From Pelotomaculum thermopropionicum SI (GTDB taxonomy: Bacteria; Bacillota; Desulfotomaculia; Desulfotomaculales; Pelotomaculaceae), in the NCBI GenBank assembly GCA_000010565.1, contig AP009389.1, forward strand, positions 372,001 through 436,000: DNA of 64,000 nt, written 5' to 3'. Positions 8,752-16,558 of this stretch are shown here, piece by piece. Numbering within the stretch: the stretch's first letter is position 1; each line of letters opens with the position of its first letter. The position numbers were made by a program, and so were the translations under genes. The notes beneath the pieces are model-generated. The model saw only the letters and a program-made list of their open reading frames with translations. It ran no database searches and was not told where the DNA came from.

Positions 8752-10026
8752 ATGTCTACAGCAAAACTTGCAATTCCTAAAAGCCTTGGGGAATTAAAGC
8801 AATACCTGGGCGACCCTCTGTATAAAAACTCGTTTTTTATAGTTTTAAGCAGGGTTTCTAATGTCGCCTGCGGTTTTTTCTTTTGGATGCTTGCGGCAAG
8901 GCTTTATTCCACTGAGGATGTGGGTGTGGCCACGGCCTTGATTTCTTCGTTAGGACTGGTTATCCAATTTTCAAGATTAGGCTTTGATTTCTCTTTAATC
9001 CGTTTTTTCCCACTCAATGATCGTAAAAAAGTTTTTAGCACTTGTCTGGTCATTACAACTATCTCTTCTTTTGGTGTGGGGATTATTTATATTCTAGGCA
9101 TTAGTCTTTTTTCACCCGAATTATCTTTTCTAAAAGAAGGAAAATACGCGCTTATCTTTATTCTAATTGCAGTTATAAATTCAATAGCTGCAATTACAGG
9201 ATCCACTTTTGTAGCAAAACGGGATGCAAACTATTACTTTATACAGAACCTTTTTATGGCTTTAAGAGTTCCTTTTTTAATACCTTTAACTTTTTTGGGC
9301 TGCTTTGGCATATTTGGCGCGAACGGGTTGGCCTTCCTGCTCGCTTCTTTATTTGACTTGCTGCTTTTATATAAATCAACCGGGCTTGACTTAAAAGTTG
9401 ATAAAAAATTTGTCCGGGAATCATTTAAGTTTTCCTCTGGAAATTATATTTCCAGCATGTTTCTTTCCGTGCCTACGTTAGTGTTGCCTATTATGATCGT
9501 GAACCTATTGGGCGGGTCTGAAGCCGCTAAGTACTATATTGCGTTTTCCATAGGAAATCTCGTTTTAATCGTCCCCGATGCTTTGAGCACTTCGCTTTTT
9601 GTGGAGGGGAGCCACGGGGAAGGTTTAAAAAAGAATGTTATCAAAGCCGGTTTGGCCATCTATGCTTTTCTTATTCCTGCCGTGCTTTTTCTTTATTTCT
9701 CAGGTGGTTTTTTATTAAAATTATTTGGCAAAGATTATGTGGACGCGCTGGAGCTTCTAAGAATATTGTCTTTATCCAGTTTCCTGGCCGCTGTTTATTC
9801 TCTGTTTGCTCCCATTCAAAATGTCAGGATGAAGGTTGAAAGCATTATCAAAATAAACCTGGCCAGGTTCTTGCTTTTGCTGGGCTTGTGTTATTTATTT
9901 ATTTTAAAATTCGGCATTGTGGGTGTCGGGTATGCGTGGATGATAACTTACATGCTTTTGGTGATTGTTATAGTTTATGTTGCTAAAAAAGAAAATTGGT
10001 TTAAATTTGGTCAAATGAAAATGTAA
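8752..10026 (+). CDS. Polysaccharide flippase (Wzx/MOP superfamily)
   Basis: A 424-residue membrane protein with about 12 hydrophobic segments, typical of MOP-superfamily flippases that move lipid-linked sugar units across the cytoplasmic membrane. The N-terminal NSFFIVLSRVSNVACGFFFW and the inter-helix charged residues fit the oligosaccharide-flippase branch. The length is normal. It follows the sugar aminotransferase closely. It is more AT-rich than, and clearly different from, the GC-rich flippase fragments found downstream at 10068-10256 and 15976-16203. Confidence 0.85.
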   Translation: MSTAKLAIPKSLGELKQYLGDPLYKNSFFIVLSRVSNVACGFFFWMLAARLYSTEDVGVATALISSLGLVIQFSRLGFDFSLIRFFPLNDRKKVFSTCLVITTISSFGVGIIYILGISLFSPELSFLKEGKYALIFILIAVINSIAAITGSTFVAKRDANYYFIQNLFMALRVPFLIPLTFLGCFGIFGANGLAFLLASLFDLLLLYKSTGLDLKVDKKFVRESFKFSSGNYISSMFLSVPTLVLPIMIVNLLGGSEAAKYYIAFSIGNLVLIVPDALSTSLFVEGSHGEGLKKNVIKAGLAIYAFLIPAVLFLYFSGGFLLKLFGKDYVDALELLRILSLSSFLAAVYSLFAPIQNVRMKVESIIKINLARFLLLLGLCYLFILKFGIVGVGYAWMITYMLLVIVIVYVAKKENWFKFGQMKM

Positions 10027-10067
10027 TCACGTTAGCGGGGCGCCAGGATTTGTTTATCCCCTGATAG

Positions 10068-10256
10068 TCGGGTTCATTTAATCGTTGCCCAAACGGCCAT
10101 GCTGGCGGTTGTTTCGCTGGGGCTGGGCTGGTGCTTTTGGGCATGGCCGGCCTGGACGGCATCGGCATGGCTTACGCCCTGGCCCATTTGGTTGTGGCGG
10201 TTGCGGCGGCCGGGCCGCTTTTAAAAAGGCTGAAAGAAAAAGAAGCTACCTGTTAG
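10068..10256 (+). pseudogene. C-terminal fragment of a second, GC-rich flippase gene
   Basis: The reading begins RVHLIVAQTAMLAVVSLGL, then needs a frame change near 10,120 to continue GLVLLGMAGLDGIGMAYALA and end KRLKEKEATC-stop at 10256. The composition and sequence are those of an MOP flippase C-terminus. Its first 17 bases overlap the last bases of the fragment at 15976-16203, so the two appear to be halves of one gene, now 6 kb apart and in swapped order. It is not functional. Confidence 0.7.
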
Positions 10257-10470
10257 CCGGCCAAACATTAATGTTGCAGGCGTTAGCAATGTCGCTAGAA
10301 AGAGCGCGCGGGTGAATCCAGGCAGCGGCACCAGATTTCGGCAGAGCTTCCGAAGAGGCGGCTTTGCGCGGCCTGGAGGCTGCATTTGGCGAGGTTGCGG
10401 CGGCAAAAGAGGAGTAGTAAAAATGCCTGTGCCGGGGTGCCGCCCGCCTGAAACAAATTGGTTATAGGTT
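10257..10470. other. Intergenic stretch before the AbrB/RelE module
   Basis: The stretch is GC-rich and lacks a supported gene. Short opposing frames have neither ribosome-binding sites nor recognisable content. Confidence 0.4.
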
Positions 10471-10499
10471 TTGACATTTTTTTGAGGTTGGAATATAAT
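10471..10499 (+). promoter_or_regulatory. Consensus sigma-A promoter of the abrB-relE module
   Basis: TTGACA at 10471-10476 and TATAAT at 10494-10499 are separated by exactly 17 bp; both hexamers match the consensus perfectly. It lies 33-42 bp upstream of the candidate start codons of the antitoxin gene. Confidence 0.85.
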
Positions 10500-10526
10500 A
10501 AAGTTGGAAAGTTTAACTTTATTATA
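10494..10526. promoter_or_regulatory. Perfect 12-bp inverted repeat operator overlapping the -10 box
   Basis: TATAATAAAGTT (10494-10505) and AACTTTATTATA (10515-10526) are exact reverse complements with a 9-bp spacer. The left arm contains the -10 hexamer, so a bound protein would block RNA polymerase. The AbrB-fold antitoxin encoded just downstream is the natural candidate for autoregulation (inference). Confidence 0.8.
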
Positions 10527-10531
10527 CGGGG

Positions 10532-10819
10532 ATGATGAACATGTTAGTGGAATTAAAACAAAAATCCCAGGTGACTATTCCCAGTGAACTGGTGAAAAAA
10601 CTTAAGCTTAAGCCCGGCGATAAATTGGAAATTGAAGAAAAGGACGGCTGTCTGATCATTACCCCTGTTGAGGTTATTCCGCGGGCTCAAATGTGGTTTT
10701 ATTCTAAGGAATGGCAGGCGGATGAGCAGAAGGTGGAGCAGCAAATACGGGAAGGCCGGGTGAAAACGGCAAAAAACAAGGATGAATTATTCAAAGGCCT
10801 GGGGCTGGATGAAATATGA
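10532..10819 (+). CDS. AbrB/MazE-fold antitoxin
   Basis: A 95-residue protein whose first 50 residues form a swapped-hairpin AbrB domain (KSQVTIPSELVKKLKLKPGD, then LEIEEKDGCLIITP); the charged C-terminal tail should wrap the toxin. It would neutralise the RelE-like toxin encoded next and repress its own promoter. Starts at 10532, 10535 and 10541 are possible; a GGGG at 10528-10531 favours 10541. It overlaps the toxin gene by four bases (ATGA). AT-rich relative to the phosphomannomutase gene that follows. Confidence 0.85.
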   Translation: MMNMLVELKQKSQVTIPSELVKKLKLKPGDKLEIEEKDGCLIITPVEVIPRAQMWFYSKEWQADEQKVEQQIREGRVKTAKNKDELFKGLGLDEI

Positions 10820-11076
10820 ATATTTACTATTCTGAGCTTTTTGCTGAAAAAGTCAGGCAGCTTCCAGTGGAAGTGAAAAGCATTTTGAAGAAGAAGCTGG
10901 AGTTGATGCTTGAAAACCCCAGGCATCCTTCTCTCCGTACTAAAAAGATTCAAGGGCAGGATAACATTTTTGAGGCAAGCGTCACCATGGATATACGGAT
11001 GACATGGCAATATACCGGGGACGGTATTTTGCTCAGGAACATTGGAGAACATGATAAGACTCTCAAAAATCCTTAA
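10816..11076 (+). CDS. RelE/ParE-superfamily toxin
   Basis: An 86-residue protein of normal RelE length. The N-terminal helix pair FAEKVRQLPVEVKSILKKKL, then the beta-sheet core with FEASVTMDIRMTW and ILLRNIGEHDKT, fits the cytotoxin fold; the conserved His in GEHD is present. Members usually cleave mRNA on the ribosome. It is paired with the AbrB-type antitoxin through an ATGA overlap. The module ends 38 bp before the first possible start of the truncated phosphomannomutase. Confidence 0.82.
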   Translation: MNIYYSELFAEKVRQLPVEVKSILKKKLELMLENPRHPSLRTKKIQGQDNIFEASVTMDIRMTWQYTGDGILLRNIGEHDKTLKNP

Positions 11077-11114
11077 AAATAACTGAGTTCCTGGGGCGGG
11101 CCTTTGGCACGCAG

Positions 11115-12386
11115 GTGCGGGAGCACGGCGGCAGTGAGGTGATTATAGGCCGGGACAACCGGGTGAGTTCTGCGAGGCTGCGGGACGACCTGGTGCGGGG
11201 GCTGGTGGCCGCGGGCTGCCGGGTGGTTGACGTGGGGCTGGTGGTCACGCCCATGGTGTACTTTGCCCGCATCCATTTCGGCATTGACGGGGCCGTGATG
11301 ATTACCGGCAGCCACAACCCGCCGGAGGAAAACGGGTTTAAAATTTCCCGCGGCGCCGGGACGATTTACGGTGAAGAAATACAGCGCTTGAGGGCGCTGA
11401 TGGAAAAGGGTAAATTTGCAGAGGGCAACGGCGCGGTGGAAGAGCGGGACGTGGCCGCATCCTACCTGGCCATGCTGCGGGAAAAGATCAAGCTGGGCCC
11501 GCGCCGGCTGAAAGTGGCGGTGGACTGCGGGAACGGGACGGCTTCCCTTTTCGCGGAGCAGTTGCTCGAAGGCTGGGGCTGCGAGGTGGTGCCGCTGTAC
11601 TGCGAGCCTGACGGCTCTTTTCCCAACCACCAGCCGGACCCGGTGAAAACCGCCAACCTGGCGGATTTAAGGAAGGCCGTGCTGGAAAGCGGTGCCGACC
11701 TGGGGGTGGCCTACGACGGCGACGCCGACCGCATCGGTGTGGTGGATGAAAAAGGGAATATCGTCTGGGGCGACAGGCTGATGTGCCTGTACTGGCGGGA
11801 AATACTGCCGCGTTTTCCCGGGGCGGCGGCGATCATAGAGGTGAAGTGCTCCCAGGCGCTGGTGGACGAGGTGGCCCGGCTGGGAGGCAGGCCGTTTTTT
11901 TACAAGACCGGCCACTCCCTGATCAAGGCCAAAATGAAGGAAGTGGGGGCGGTGTTCACCGGCGAAATGTCGGGGCACATGTTCTTTGCCGATGAGTACT
12001 TCGGGTACGACGACGCCTTTTACGCCACCGGGCGCCTGCTGCGCATCCTGTCCGGCGCGGAAGAGCCCCTCTCCAGGCTGCTGGAGAGCGTGCCGCAGTA
12101 TTATTCCACGGCGGAGACCCGGGTGCCCTGCGCCGACCGGGAGAAGTTTCGCGTCGTGGCCGGGCTGGTGGAGCATTTCCGGCAGCGCTATGAAGTGATA
12201 GACGTGGACGGCGCCCGGGTGCTGTTCGGCGACGGCTGGGGCCTGGTGCGGGCCTCCAACACCCAGCCGGTGCTGGTGGCCCGCTGCGAGGCTAAAACAC
12301 AAGAAGGATTGGACCGCATTTGCGGCATCATGAAGGAAGCGCTGCGGGAGTACCCGGCAGTGGGGGCCTTTGAGTGGGAATTTTAA
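11115..12386 (+). pseudogene. Phosphomannomutase/phosphoglucomutase lacking its N-terminus
   Basis: An alpha-D-phosphohexomutase that would interconvert sugar 6- and 1-phosphates. The active-site serine loop ITGSHNPP (S66), metal loop DGDADR (about 201-206), sugar loop GEMSGH (about 283) and phosphate loop RASNTQP (about 379) are all intact. The family begins with a REYDIRG-type segment some 25-30 residues upstream; that is missing. In-frame homology (FLGRAFGTQ) continues upstream of the GTG at 11115 to about 11085 and then stops at the TA cassette. There is no ribosome-binding site before the GTG. The TA module therefore seems to have replaced the 5' end. Residual activity cannot be excluded. 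Confidence 0.75.
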
Positions 12387-12391
12387 CACCA

Positions 12392-12549
12392 GTGACAGGG
12401 GACGGTTCTCTGTCACTTTGATATCGAAGGTATTGTTTAGCAAGTGAATCATTTTTATATTGTTAAACAAACGTCTTATGATATATATCACATACCTTGT
12501 ATTGGGCTTTGGCCTTTGCTCTGGCGCTTTCGCTGCCTGCGGCGGGGGC
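12392..12549 (+). repeat. REP-tagged repeat unit 1 (shortest)
   Basis: It starts with the 25-bp palindromic repeat (12392-12416; starts GTGACAGGGG, ends TCTGTCAC; the arms GTGACAG/CTGTCAC pair). An about 80-bp AT-rich segment follows, containing TTGTTTA/TAAACAA arms, and then about 55 bp of flippase coding sequence. Units 2 (13570-13790) and 3 (15872-16192) share the same left end but run further to the right. It begins 5 bp after the phosphomannomutase stop. Confidence 0.85.
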
Positions 12550-12779
12550 CTGGTGCGGGTTTTCAATACCCAGCCGGTGCTGGTGGCCCGGTGCGAGGCC
12601 GGGACCCCGGAAGGGTTGCGGAGGATCTGCACTGCGGTGAAAAAGCCCTGGGGAGTTTCCCTGAGGTTGAAGAATGGGAATTCCCCGCCGGATATGGTAT
12701 AATACAGCCACAGGTTGCAAGCACCATTGAAGAAGCGCGGGCCGTCATCAGGGACGGCATTGACAGGTTTCTGCAGTGA
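12550..12779 (+). pseudogene. Duplicate C-terminal fragment of a phosphomannomutase
   Basis: The fragment reads GLVRVFNTQPVLVARCEA and, after a frame change near 12,640, ALGSFPEVEEWEF, matching the last about 45 residues of the gene at 11115-12386 but with many substitutions. It is fused at its left to repeat unit 1 through a shared GCGGCGGGGGC-like junction. The continuation IEEARAVIRDGIDRFLQ is of unknown origin. It is a relic, not a gene. Confidence 0.65.
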
Positions 12780-12877
12780 AAACGGCAATCTCATTGCTGG
12801 AACTCCTGGCCCTGAAGTCGGAAGTAATACATAACTGATATTATTTAAATCATAAATCATTTTTTTGAGGTGGGAAA

Positions 12878-13096
12878 ATGGCTATTGACCGTTTAGTAGA
12901 AGAAATAAGGAAACTTTCTCCGAAACAAAAAGAAGAACTTTTCCGAAAGTTGGGAATAACCATTCCTGTAGATGAAGATAAATTGAGGGGTGGACCGGAC
13001 GACCCGCTTTCAGAATTAATTGGCATTTTCAAGGGGCCAGGAACTGGCTCAGAAAAATATAAGGAGGACCTCTATGGAGGCAAAAGGCCTTTATAA
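12878..13096 (+). CDS. Small acidic/basic protein, putative antitoxin of a PIN module
   Basis: A 72-residue protein starting MAIDRLVEEIRKLSPKQKEE, an amphipathic helix of the kind seen in short VapB-like or DUF2281-type antitoxins, followed by a flexible tail. The ATG has GAGG upstream. It overlaps the PIN toxin gene by 23 bases. The function is inferred mainly from position. AT-rich, unlike the genes to the left. Confidence 0.6.
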   Translation: MAIDRLVEEIRKLSPKQKEELFRKLGITIPVDEDKLRGGPDDPLSELIGIFKGPGTGSEKYKEDLYGGKRPL

Positions 13097-13520
13097 AATA
13101 TTTATTGACACCGGTGGGTTAATTGCGCTGCTTGATGAAAATGACCCATACCATAAGGAATCTTCCGAATTTTATCGTTTTTTAAAGAAAAATAGTTTAT
13201 TATTTACCAGCCTTTTAGTAGTATCGGAAACTTATACATGGTTACGTTACCATTCTAGTCATAGTACGGCAAATAGTTTTCTTAAAATAATTGAAAAAGC
13301 AATGAAAACCGGTTATATCAAAATAATATTTCCCGATACCGATCTAATAAGTAAAACTCATGCGGTTCTCAATGAATATCAAGATCAGGCTCTTTCATAT
13401 ACCGACGCGCTAAGTTTTGTTATCCTGGAGCTATATAGCATAGAAGATGTTTTCGGCTTTGATTCTCATTTTTTTATAATCAAACGAAACCTTTGGCCTA
13501 TAGTAAAGAGAAAATCCTGA
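13074..13520 (+). CDS. PIN-domain toxin (VapC-like ribonuclease)
   Basis: A 148-residue PIN-domain protein. Acidic metal-binding residues are visible in FIDTGGLIALLD (near residue 11), VVSETYTW, YTDALSFV and FGFDSHF, the order expected for an Mg-dependent RNase. The ATG at 13074 has AAGGAGG six bases upstream, much better than in-frame starts further 5'. It pairs with the short gene before it. AT-rich, likely acquired as a module, and flanked on both sides by REP-tagged units. Confidence 0.85.
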   Translation: MEAKGLYKIFIDTGGLIALLDENDPYHKESSEFYRFLKKNSLLFTSLLVVSETYTWLRYHSSHSTANSFLKIIEKAMKTGYIKIIFPDTDLISKTHAVLNEYQDQALSYTDALSFVILELYSIEDVFGFDSHFFIIKRNLWPIVKRKS

Positions 13521-13545
13521 CATATCTGCACATTGCCTGAAAGCA

Positions 13546-13790
13546 GTGACAGGGGACGGTTCTCAAGCAGTGACAGGGGACGGTTCTCTGTCACTTTGAT
13601 ATCGAATGTATTGTTTAGCAAGTGAATCATTTTTATATTGTTAAACAAACGTCTTATGATATATATCACATACCTTGTATTGGGCTTTGGCCTTTGCTCT
13701 GGCGCTGTCACTGCCTGCGGCGGGGGCTATGATCCTGCTGGGCGGGTGGTTCCTGCATTTCTTTGGCGCCGGCTACGCTGAAAACGGCGC
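13546..13790 (+). repeat. REP-tagged repeat unit 2, preceded by a partial REP copy
   Basis: A truncated REP (13546-13564) and a full REP (13570-13594) form a 24-bp tandem duplication, both preceded by AAGCA. The same AT-rich segment as in units 1 and 3 follows, and then about 118 bp of flippase coding sequence up to AACGGCGC at 13790, where similarity stops abruptly. Confidence 0.85.
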
Positions 13791-13868
13791 ACATATTATA
13801 CCATCAAAGCGGTGTTTATAACACTCAGTTTTAAGCTTCACAATTTTGTTGTCAGGTGTTATCATAGA

Positions 13869-13892
13869 GGTTAAGATTAAGGTTAAGATAAA
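13869..13892. repeat. Tandem 12-bp repeat upstream of the Phd antitoxin
   Basis: GGTTAAGATTAA (13869-13880) and GGTTAAGATAAA (13881-13892) are adjacent direct repeats ending 18 bp before the ATG of the antitoxin gene. The position suggests an operator bound by the Phd-type protein (inference). Confidence 0.5.
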
Positions 13893-13909
13893 TATTTGGA
13901 GTGACGATT

Positions 13910-14191
13910 ATGGAAAAAATTATCGGGGTGGACCAGCTAAGGCCGCGGCTGGGAGAATACGTGGATCAGGCAGAAAAGGGCGAAGTAGTGATCATCTCCT
14001 CGCGCTCGAAACCTAAAAGTGTTCTCATTGGCTATTCTTTTTACGAGGAACTGAAGCGGCTCGCCGAGAAGGCCAGGCAACTGGAGCTTAAGGCTATCCT
14101 GGACGGGATGCGCCAGCGGGGCGAGGAAGCGGGGATCACCGAAGAAGATGTTCTGGCGGAAATAGAGGAAGTGCGTGGATGCGGGCAGTGA
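13910..14191 (+). CDS. Phd/YefM-family antitoxin
   Basis: A 93-residue protein. The N-terminal DNA-binding fold is recognisable in VDQLRPRLGEYVDQAEKGEV and IISSRSKPKSVLIGYSFYEE, the usual Phd/YefM pattern; the C-terminal half is a charged helix that should bind the toxin. The ATG at 13910 is chosen because GGAG lies eight bases upstream; an in-frame GTG at 13901 overlaps that site. It overlaps the PIN toxin gene by 13 bases. Confidence 0.85.
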   Translation: MEKIIGVDQLRPRLGEYVDQAEKGEVVIISSRSKPKSVLIGYSFYEELKRLAEKARQLELKAILDGMRQRGEEAGITEEDVLAEIEEVRGCGQ

Positions 14192-14598
14192 TCGATACCA
14201 GCGTCCTGGTCTCGGGTATGCTGAGCAAGAAAAGTTACCCGGCCAGGGTTCTCGACGCCTGGGTTTTTAACCGGTTTTCACCTGTGATAAGCCCGGATCT
14301 GGCAAAAGAATACGCCGCTGTCCTGACGAGGGCCAAATTCGATGTCCTCGGTCCGGTGGAAAAGCGGTTGCAGGCACTGGAAAGGCTTCTGTCGTTCCCC
14401 TGGGTGGTCATAGCCCATCCGGAAGAGAAAATTGTGGTCGTATCCGCAGATCCCAAAGACAATACGGTTTTGGAGTGCGCGGCGGGCGGTAAAACCCCGT
14501 GGGTGGTTAGCGGTGATAAACACCTGTTGCGCCTGGGGTCTTATAAGGATATCACCATTGTGACTGCGGAGCAATTTGCGAAAGTTTTGCGGTTATAA
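14179..14598 (+). CDS. PIN-domain toxin, COG1569 type
   Basis: A 139-residue PIN-domain protein. It opens with AVIDTSVLVSGM, carries the PVISPDLAKEYAAVL helix with the second acidic residue, then SADPKDNTVLECA and VVSGDKHLL, which match the metal-binding positions of this PIN subgroup. The likely activity is endoribonuclease, held in check by the overlapping Phd-type antitoxin. Length is normal. Confidence 0.87.
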   Translation: MRAVIDTSVLVSGMLSKKSYPARVLDAWVFNRFSPVISPDLAKEYAAVLTRAKFDVLGPVEKRLQALERLLSFPWVVIAHPEEKIVVVSADPKDNTVLECAAGGKTPWVVSGDKHLLRLGSYKDITIVTAEQFAKVLRL

Positions 14599-14618
14599 TA
14601 CTGGTAAATGTATGCGGG

Positions 14619-15215
14619 GTGTGGGATATGGATGCCAGTTGCTGCGAACCCGGTCTGGCTTATAAGGCAATTCCAGAGAAAGCAGTCTATACTTACGAAG
14701 ATTACTGCAGGCTGCCGGAAGGCGCGCCTTATGAGCTTATCGGGGGAAAGTTGGTTATGACACCGTCGCCGGGAAAAAAACATCAAATAATTTTGAAAAG
14801 GCTGCTCAAGCTACTGGACAACTACGTTGAGGATAAAGATGCGGGTGAAGTTTTGTGTGCGCCGCGAGACGTGTGCTTGGCGCCCACTGAGGTTTACCAG
14901 CCAGATATTTTATTTGTGGCTAAAGACCGCCTTGAAATATCTGCTGAAGACAAGGTTAACGGTGCGCCTGACATGATTGCGGAGATCCTTTCACCTTCCA
15001 ATGCTTACTATGACTTGCGGAAAAAGTTCAAGGCTTATGAAAAATATGGAGTTAGGGAGTACTGGATAGTAGACCCGGAGGAGGCTAGCATCGAGGTTTA
15101 TGAGTTGGCAGACGGCAAGTTTCGCCTGGCAGCGCAAAAAGAAAAATCCGGGACAGTTTCTTCTGTGGTTCTGCCGGGTTTCACCATAAAACTAGAGGAT
15201 ATTTTCCCTTCTTAA
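14619..15215 (+). CDS. Uma2-family (DUF820) PD-(D/E)XK nuclease-like protein
   Basis: A 198-residue protein of the Uma2 family, a nuclease-fold group often expanded in genomes rich in mobile DNA; its cellular role is not established. The core is visible in YELIGGKLVMTPSPGKKH, YQPDILFV, PDMIAEILSPSN and KYGVREYWIVDPE, supplying the expected D, E and late polar residues. Starts at GTG 14619 or ATG 14628 are both possible. It lies directly before the SNF2-tail fragments. Confidence 0.85.
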   Translation: MWDMDASCCEPGLAYKAIPEKAVYTYEDYCRLPEGAPYELIGGKLVMTPSPGKKHQIILKRLLKLLDNYVEDKDAGEVLCAPRDVCLAPTEVYQPDILFVAKDRLEISAEDKVNGAPDMIAEILSPSNAYYDLRKKFKAYEKYGVREYWIVDPEEASIEVYELADGKFRLAAQKEKSGTVSSVVLPGFTIKLEDIFPS

Positions 15216-15233
15216 CTATACCGGGCTGCCGTC

Positions 15234-15484
15234 TTACCCTTCCAGCTTGAACAGCTCCCTCAGTTCTTCGTTTGAAAGCTCGCTGAGGCCGCTTTCTCCT
15301 GCGGCGACCGTCAGCCCGGCCAGCTCTCTTTTAGAGGCCATCATTGTATTTATTTTTTCTTCAAAGGTGCCCAGGCTGATCAGGCGGTGGACCATGACCG
15401 TCCTGGTTTGCCCGATCCGGTAGGTCCTGTCGGTGGCCTGGTCCTCCACGGCGGGGTTCCACCACAGGTCGTAATGGATCACGT
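15234..15484 (-). pseudogene. SNF2 helicase 3'-end fragment a
   Basis: It encodes about the last 83 residues of the helicase at 19435-23205 (from IHYDLWWNPAVEDQ to the FKLEG-stop), with a few changes (SGLSEL for SSLSEL, REL for RKL). The similarity ends at 15484, three bases before a REP copy. There is no start codon or upstream signal, so it is not a gene. Confidence 0.88.
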
Positions 15485-15487
15485 AAG

Positions 15488-15512
15488 GTGACAGGGGACG
15501 GTTCTCTGTCAC
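15488..15512 (+). repeat. REP palindrome
   Basis: A full 25-bp copy of the GTGACAGGGG...TCTGTCAC repeat. It is followed by ATTAACCGGGATAAGGGC, the same sequence that follows the REP beside the intact SNF2 gene at 19375. Confidence 0.9.
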
Positions 15513-15868
15513 ATTAACCGGGATAAGGGCGGGTAATATAGGCAGCCTTACCCTTCCAGCTTGAACAGCTTCCTCAGCTCTTCGTTTGAAAGCTCGCTGA
15601 GGCTGCTTTCTCCTGCGGCGACCGTCAGCCCGGCCAGCTCTCTTTTAGAGGCCATCATTGTATTTATTTTTTCTTCAAAGGTGCCCAGGCTGATCAGGCG
15701 GTGGACCATGACCGTCCTGGTCTGCCCGATCCGGTAGGTCCTGTCGGTGGCCTGGTCCTCCACGGCGGGGTTCCACCACAGGTCGTAATGGATCACGTGG
15801 GTGGCGGCCGTCAGGTTCAGCCCCGTCCCGCCGGCCTTGAGGGATACCACCATGAAGGGGGCGGCGCC
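15513..15868 (-). pseudogene. SNF2 helicase 3'-end fragment b
   Basis: A near-exact copy of the downstream flank and last about 105 codons of the intact SNF2 gene (parent 19400-19755). Similarity stops at GGCGGCGCC (15868), three bases before the next REP. The translation includes VVSLKAGGTGLNL and IGQTRTVMVHRLIS. It has no start of its own. Confidence 0.9.
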
Positions 15869-15871
15869 CCA

Positions 15872-16192
15872 TGACAGGGGACGGTTCTCTGTCACTTTGA
15901 TATCGAAGGTATTGTTTAGCAAGTGAATCATTTTTATATTGTTAAACAAACGTCTTATGATATATATCACATACCTTGTATTGGGCTTTGGCCTTTGCTC
16001 TGGCGCTGTCGCTGCCTGCGGCGGGGGCTATGATCCTGCTGGGCGGTTGGTTTTTGCATTTCTTTGGCGCCGGCTACGCTGAGAACGGCGCGGGTGTAAT
16101 ACGCTACCTGGCCCTGGCGGTTGTTCCCCAGTGCGTGAACGTTCGTTATATCACAGTAAACCGGGTGAAAAAGCGGGTTCATTTAATCGTGG
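15872..16192 (+). repeat. REP-tagged repeat unit 3 (longest)
   Basis: The REP (15872-15895, first base changed from G to A at 15871) is followed by the AT-rich segment shared with units 1 and 2 and by about 220 bp of flippase coding sequence. This is the most complete of the three nested copies. Confidence 0.85.
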
Positions 16193-16203
16193 AACATTTT
16201 TAA
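15976..16203 (+). pseudogene. N-terminal/middle fragment of the GC-rich flippase
   Basis: It reads ALAFALALSLPAAGAMILL, GGWFLHFFGAGYAENGAGVI, VNRVKKRVHLIV, typical of MOP-family flippase helices, and stops at 16203 just after the point where the fragment at 10068-10256 takes over. The two share CGGGTTCATTTAATCGT. No ribosome-binding site or complete protein; a relic. Confidence 0.75.
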
Positions 16204-16558
16204 CCTGGTGCTCTTTTTTGAAACGGAAGTAATTCAGTGTGTATGTCTCTGAATATTGTCCTTAATGCCTTAAAATTGGGGAGTTTTATTTTTGACGAGT
16301 TGATTGAAAAAAAGGCACTTATGACTAAAATGGGATAGTAAAGGTCAGGCTCAAGCTCTTACGTTTTATTGATTATTTTTATTCAAAAAAGAAAAAACGC
16401 ATAAAAATATGTTATTAAAAGCATTTTATAAAATATTAAATAAAACTGTAAAAAAACTAAAAATATTAAACTTGACAAAATAAATAATATATGATAAAAG
16501 AGGCCAGAACTTTTTCTTGGAGGAGGGAAGTACCTGGTTTTACAGAACCAGGAGGAAA
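16204..16558. other. AT-rich intergenic stretch with a possible promoter
   Basis: This is an abrupt change from GC-rich mosaic DNA to about 30% GC. A TTGACA at 16472-16477 is followed 17 bp later by TAAAAG (16495-16500), a weak -10, leading to the genes at 16559 and 17098. No gene was seen here. Confidence 0.45.

Noticed and set aside
11073-11630. 185-codon minus-strand frame
   Set aside because: It lies inside the phosphomannomutase coding region and has His/Pro/Arg-rich composition typical of an antisense shadow of GC-rich DNA.
13546-13594. Possible CRISPR-like array made of the GTGACAGGGG repeats
   Set aside because: Repeats are dispersed over 7 kb with long, gene-derived intervals, there are no spacers of uniform length, and no cas genes are present.
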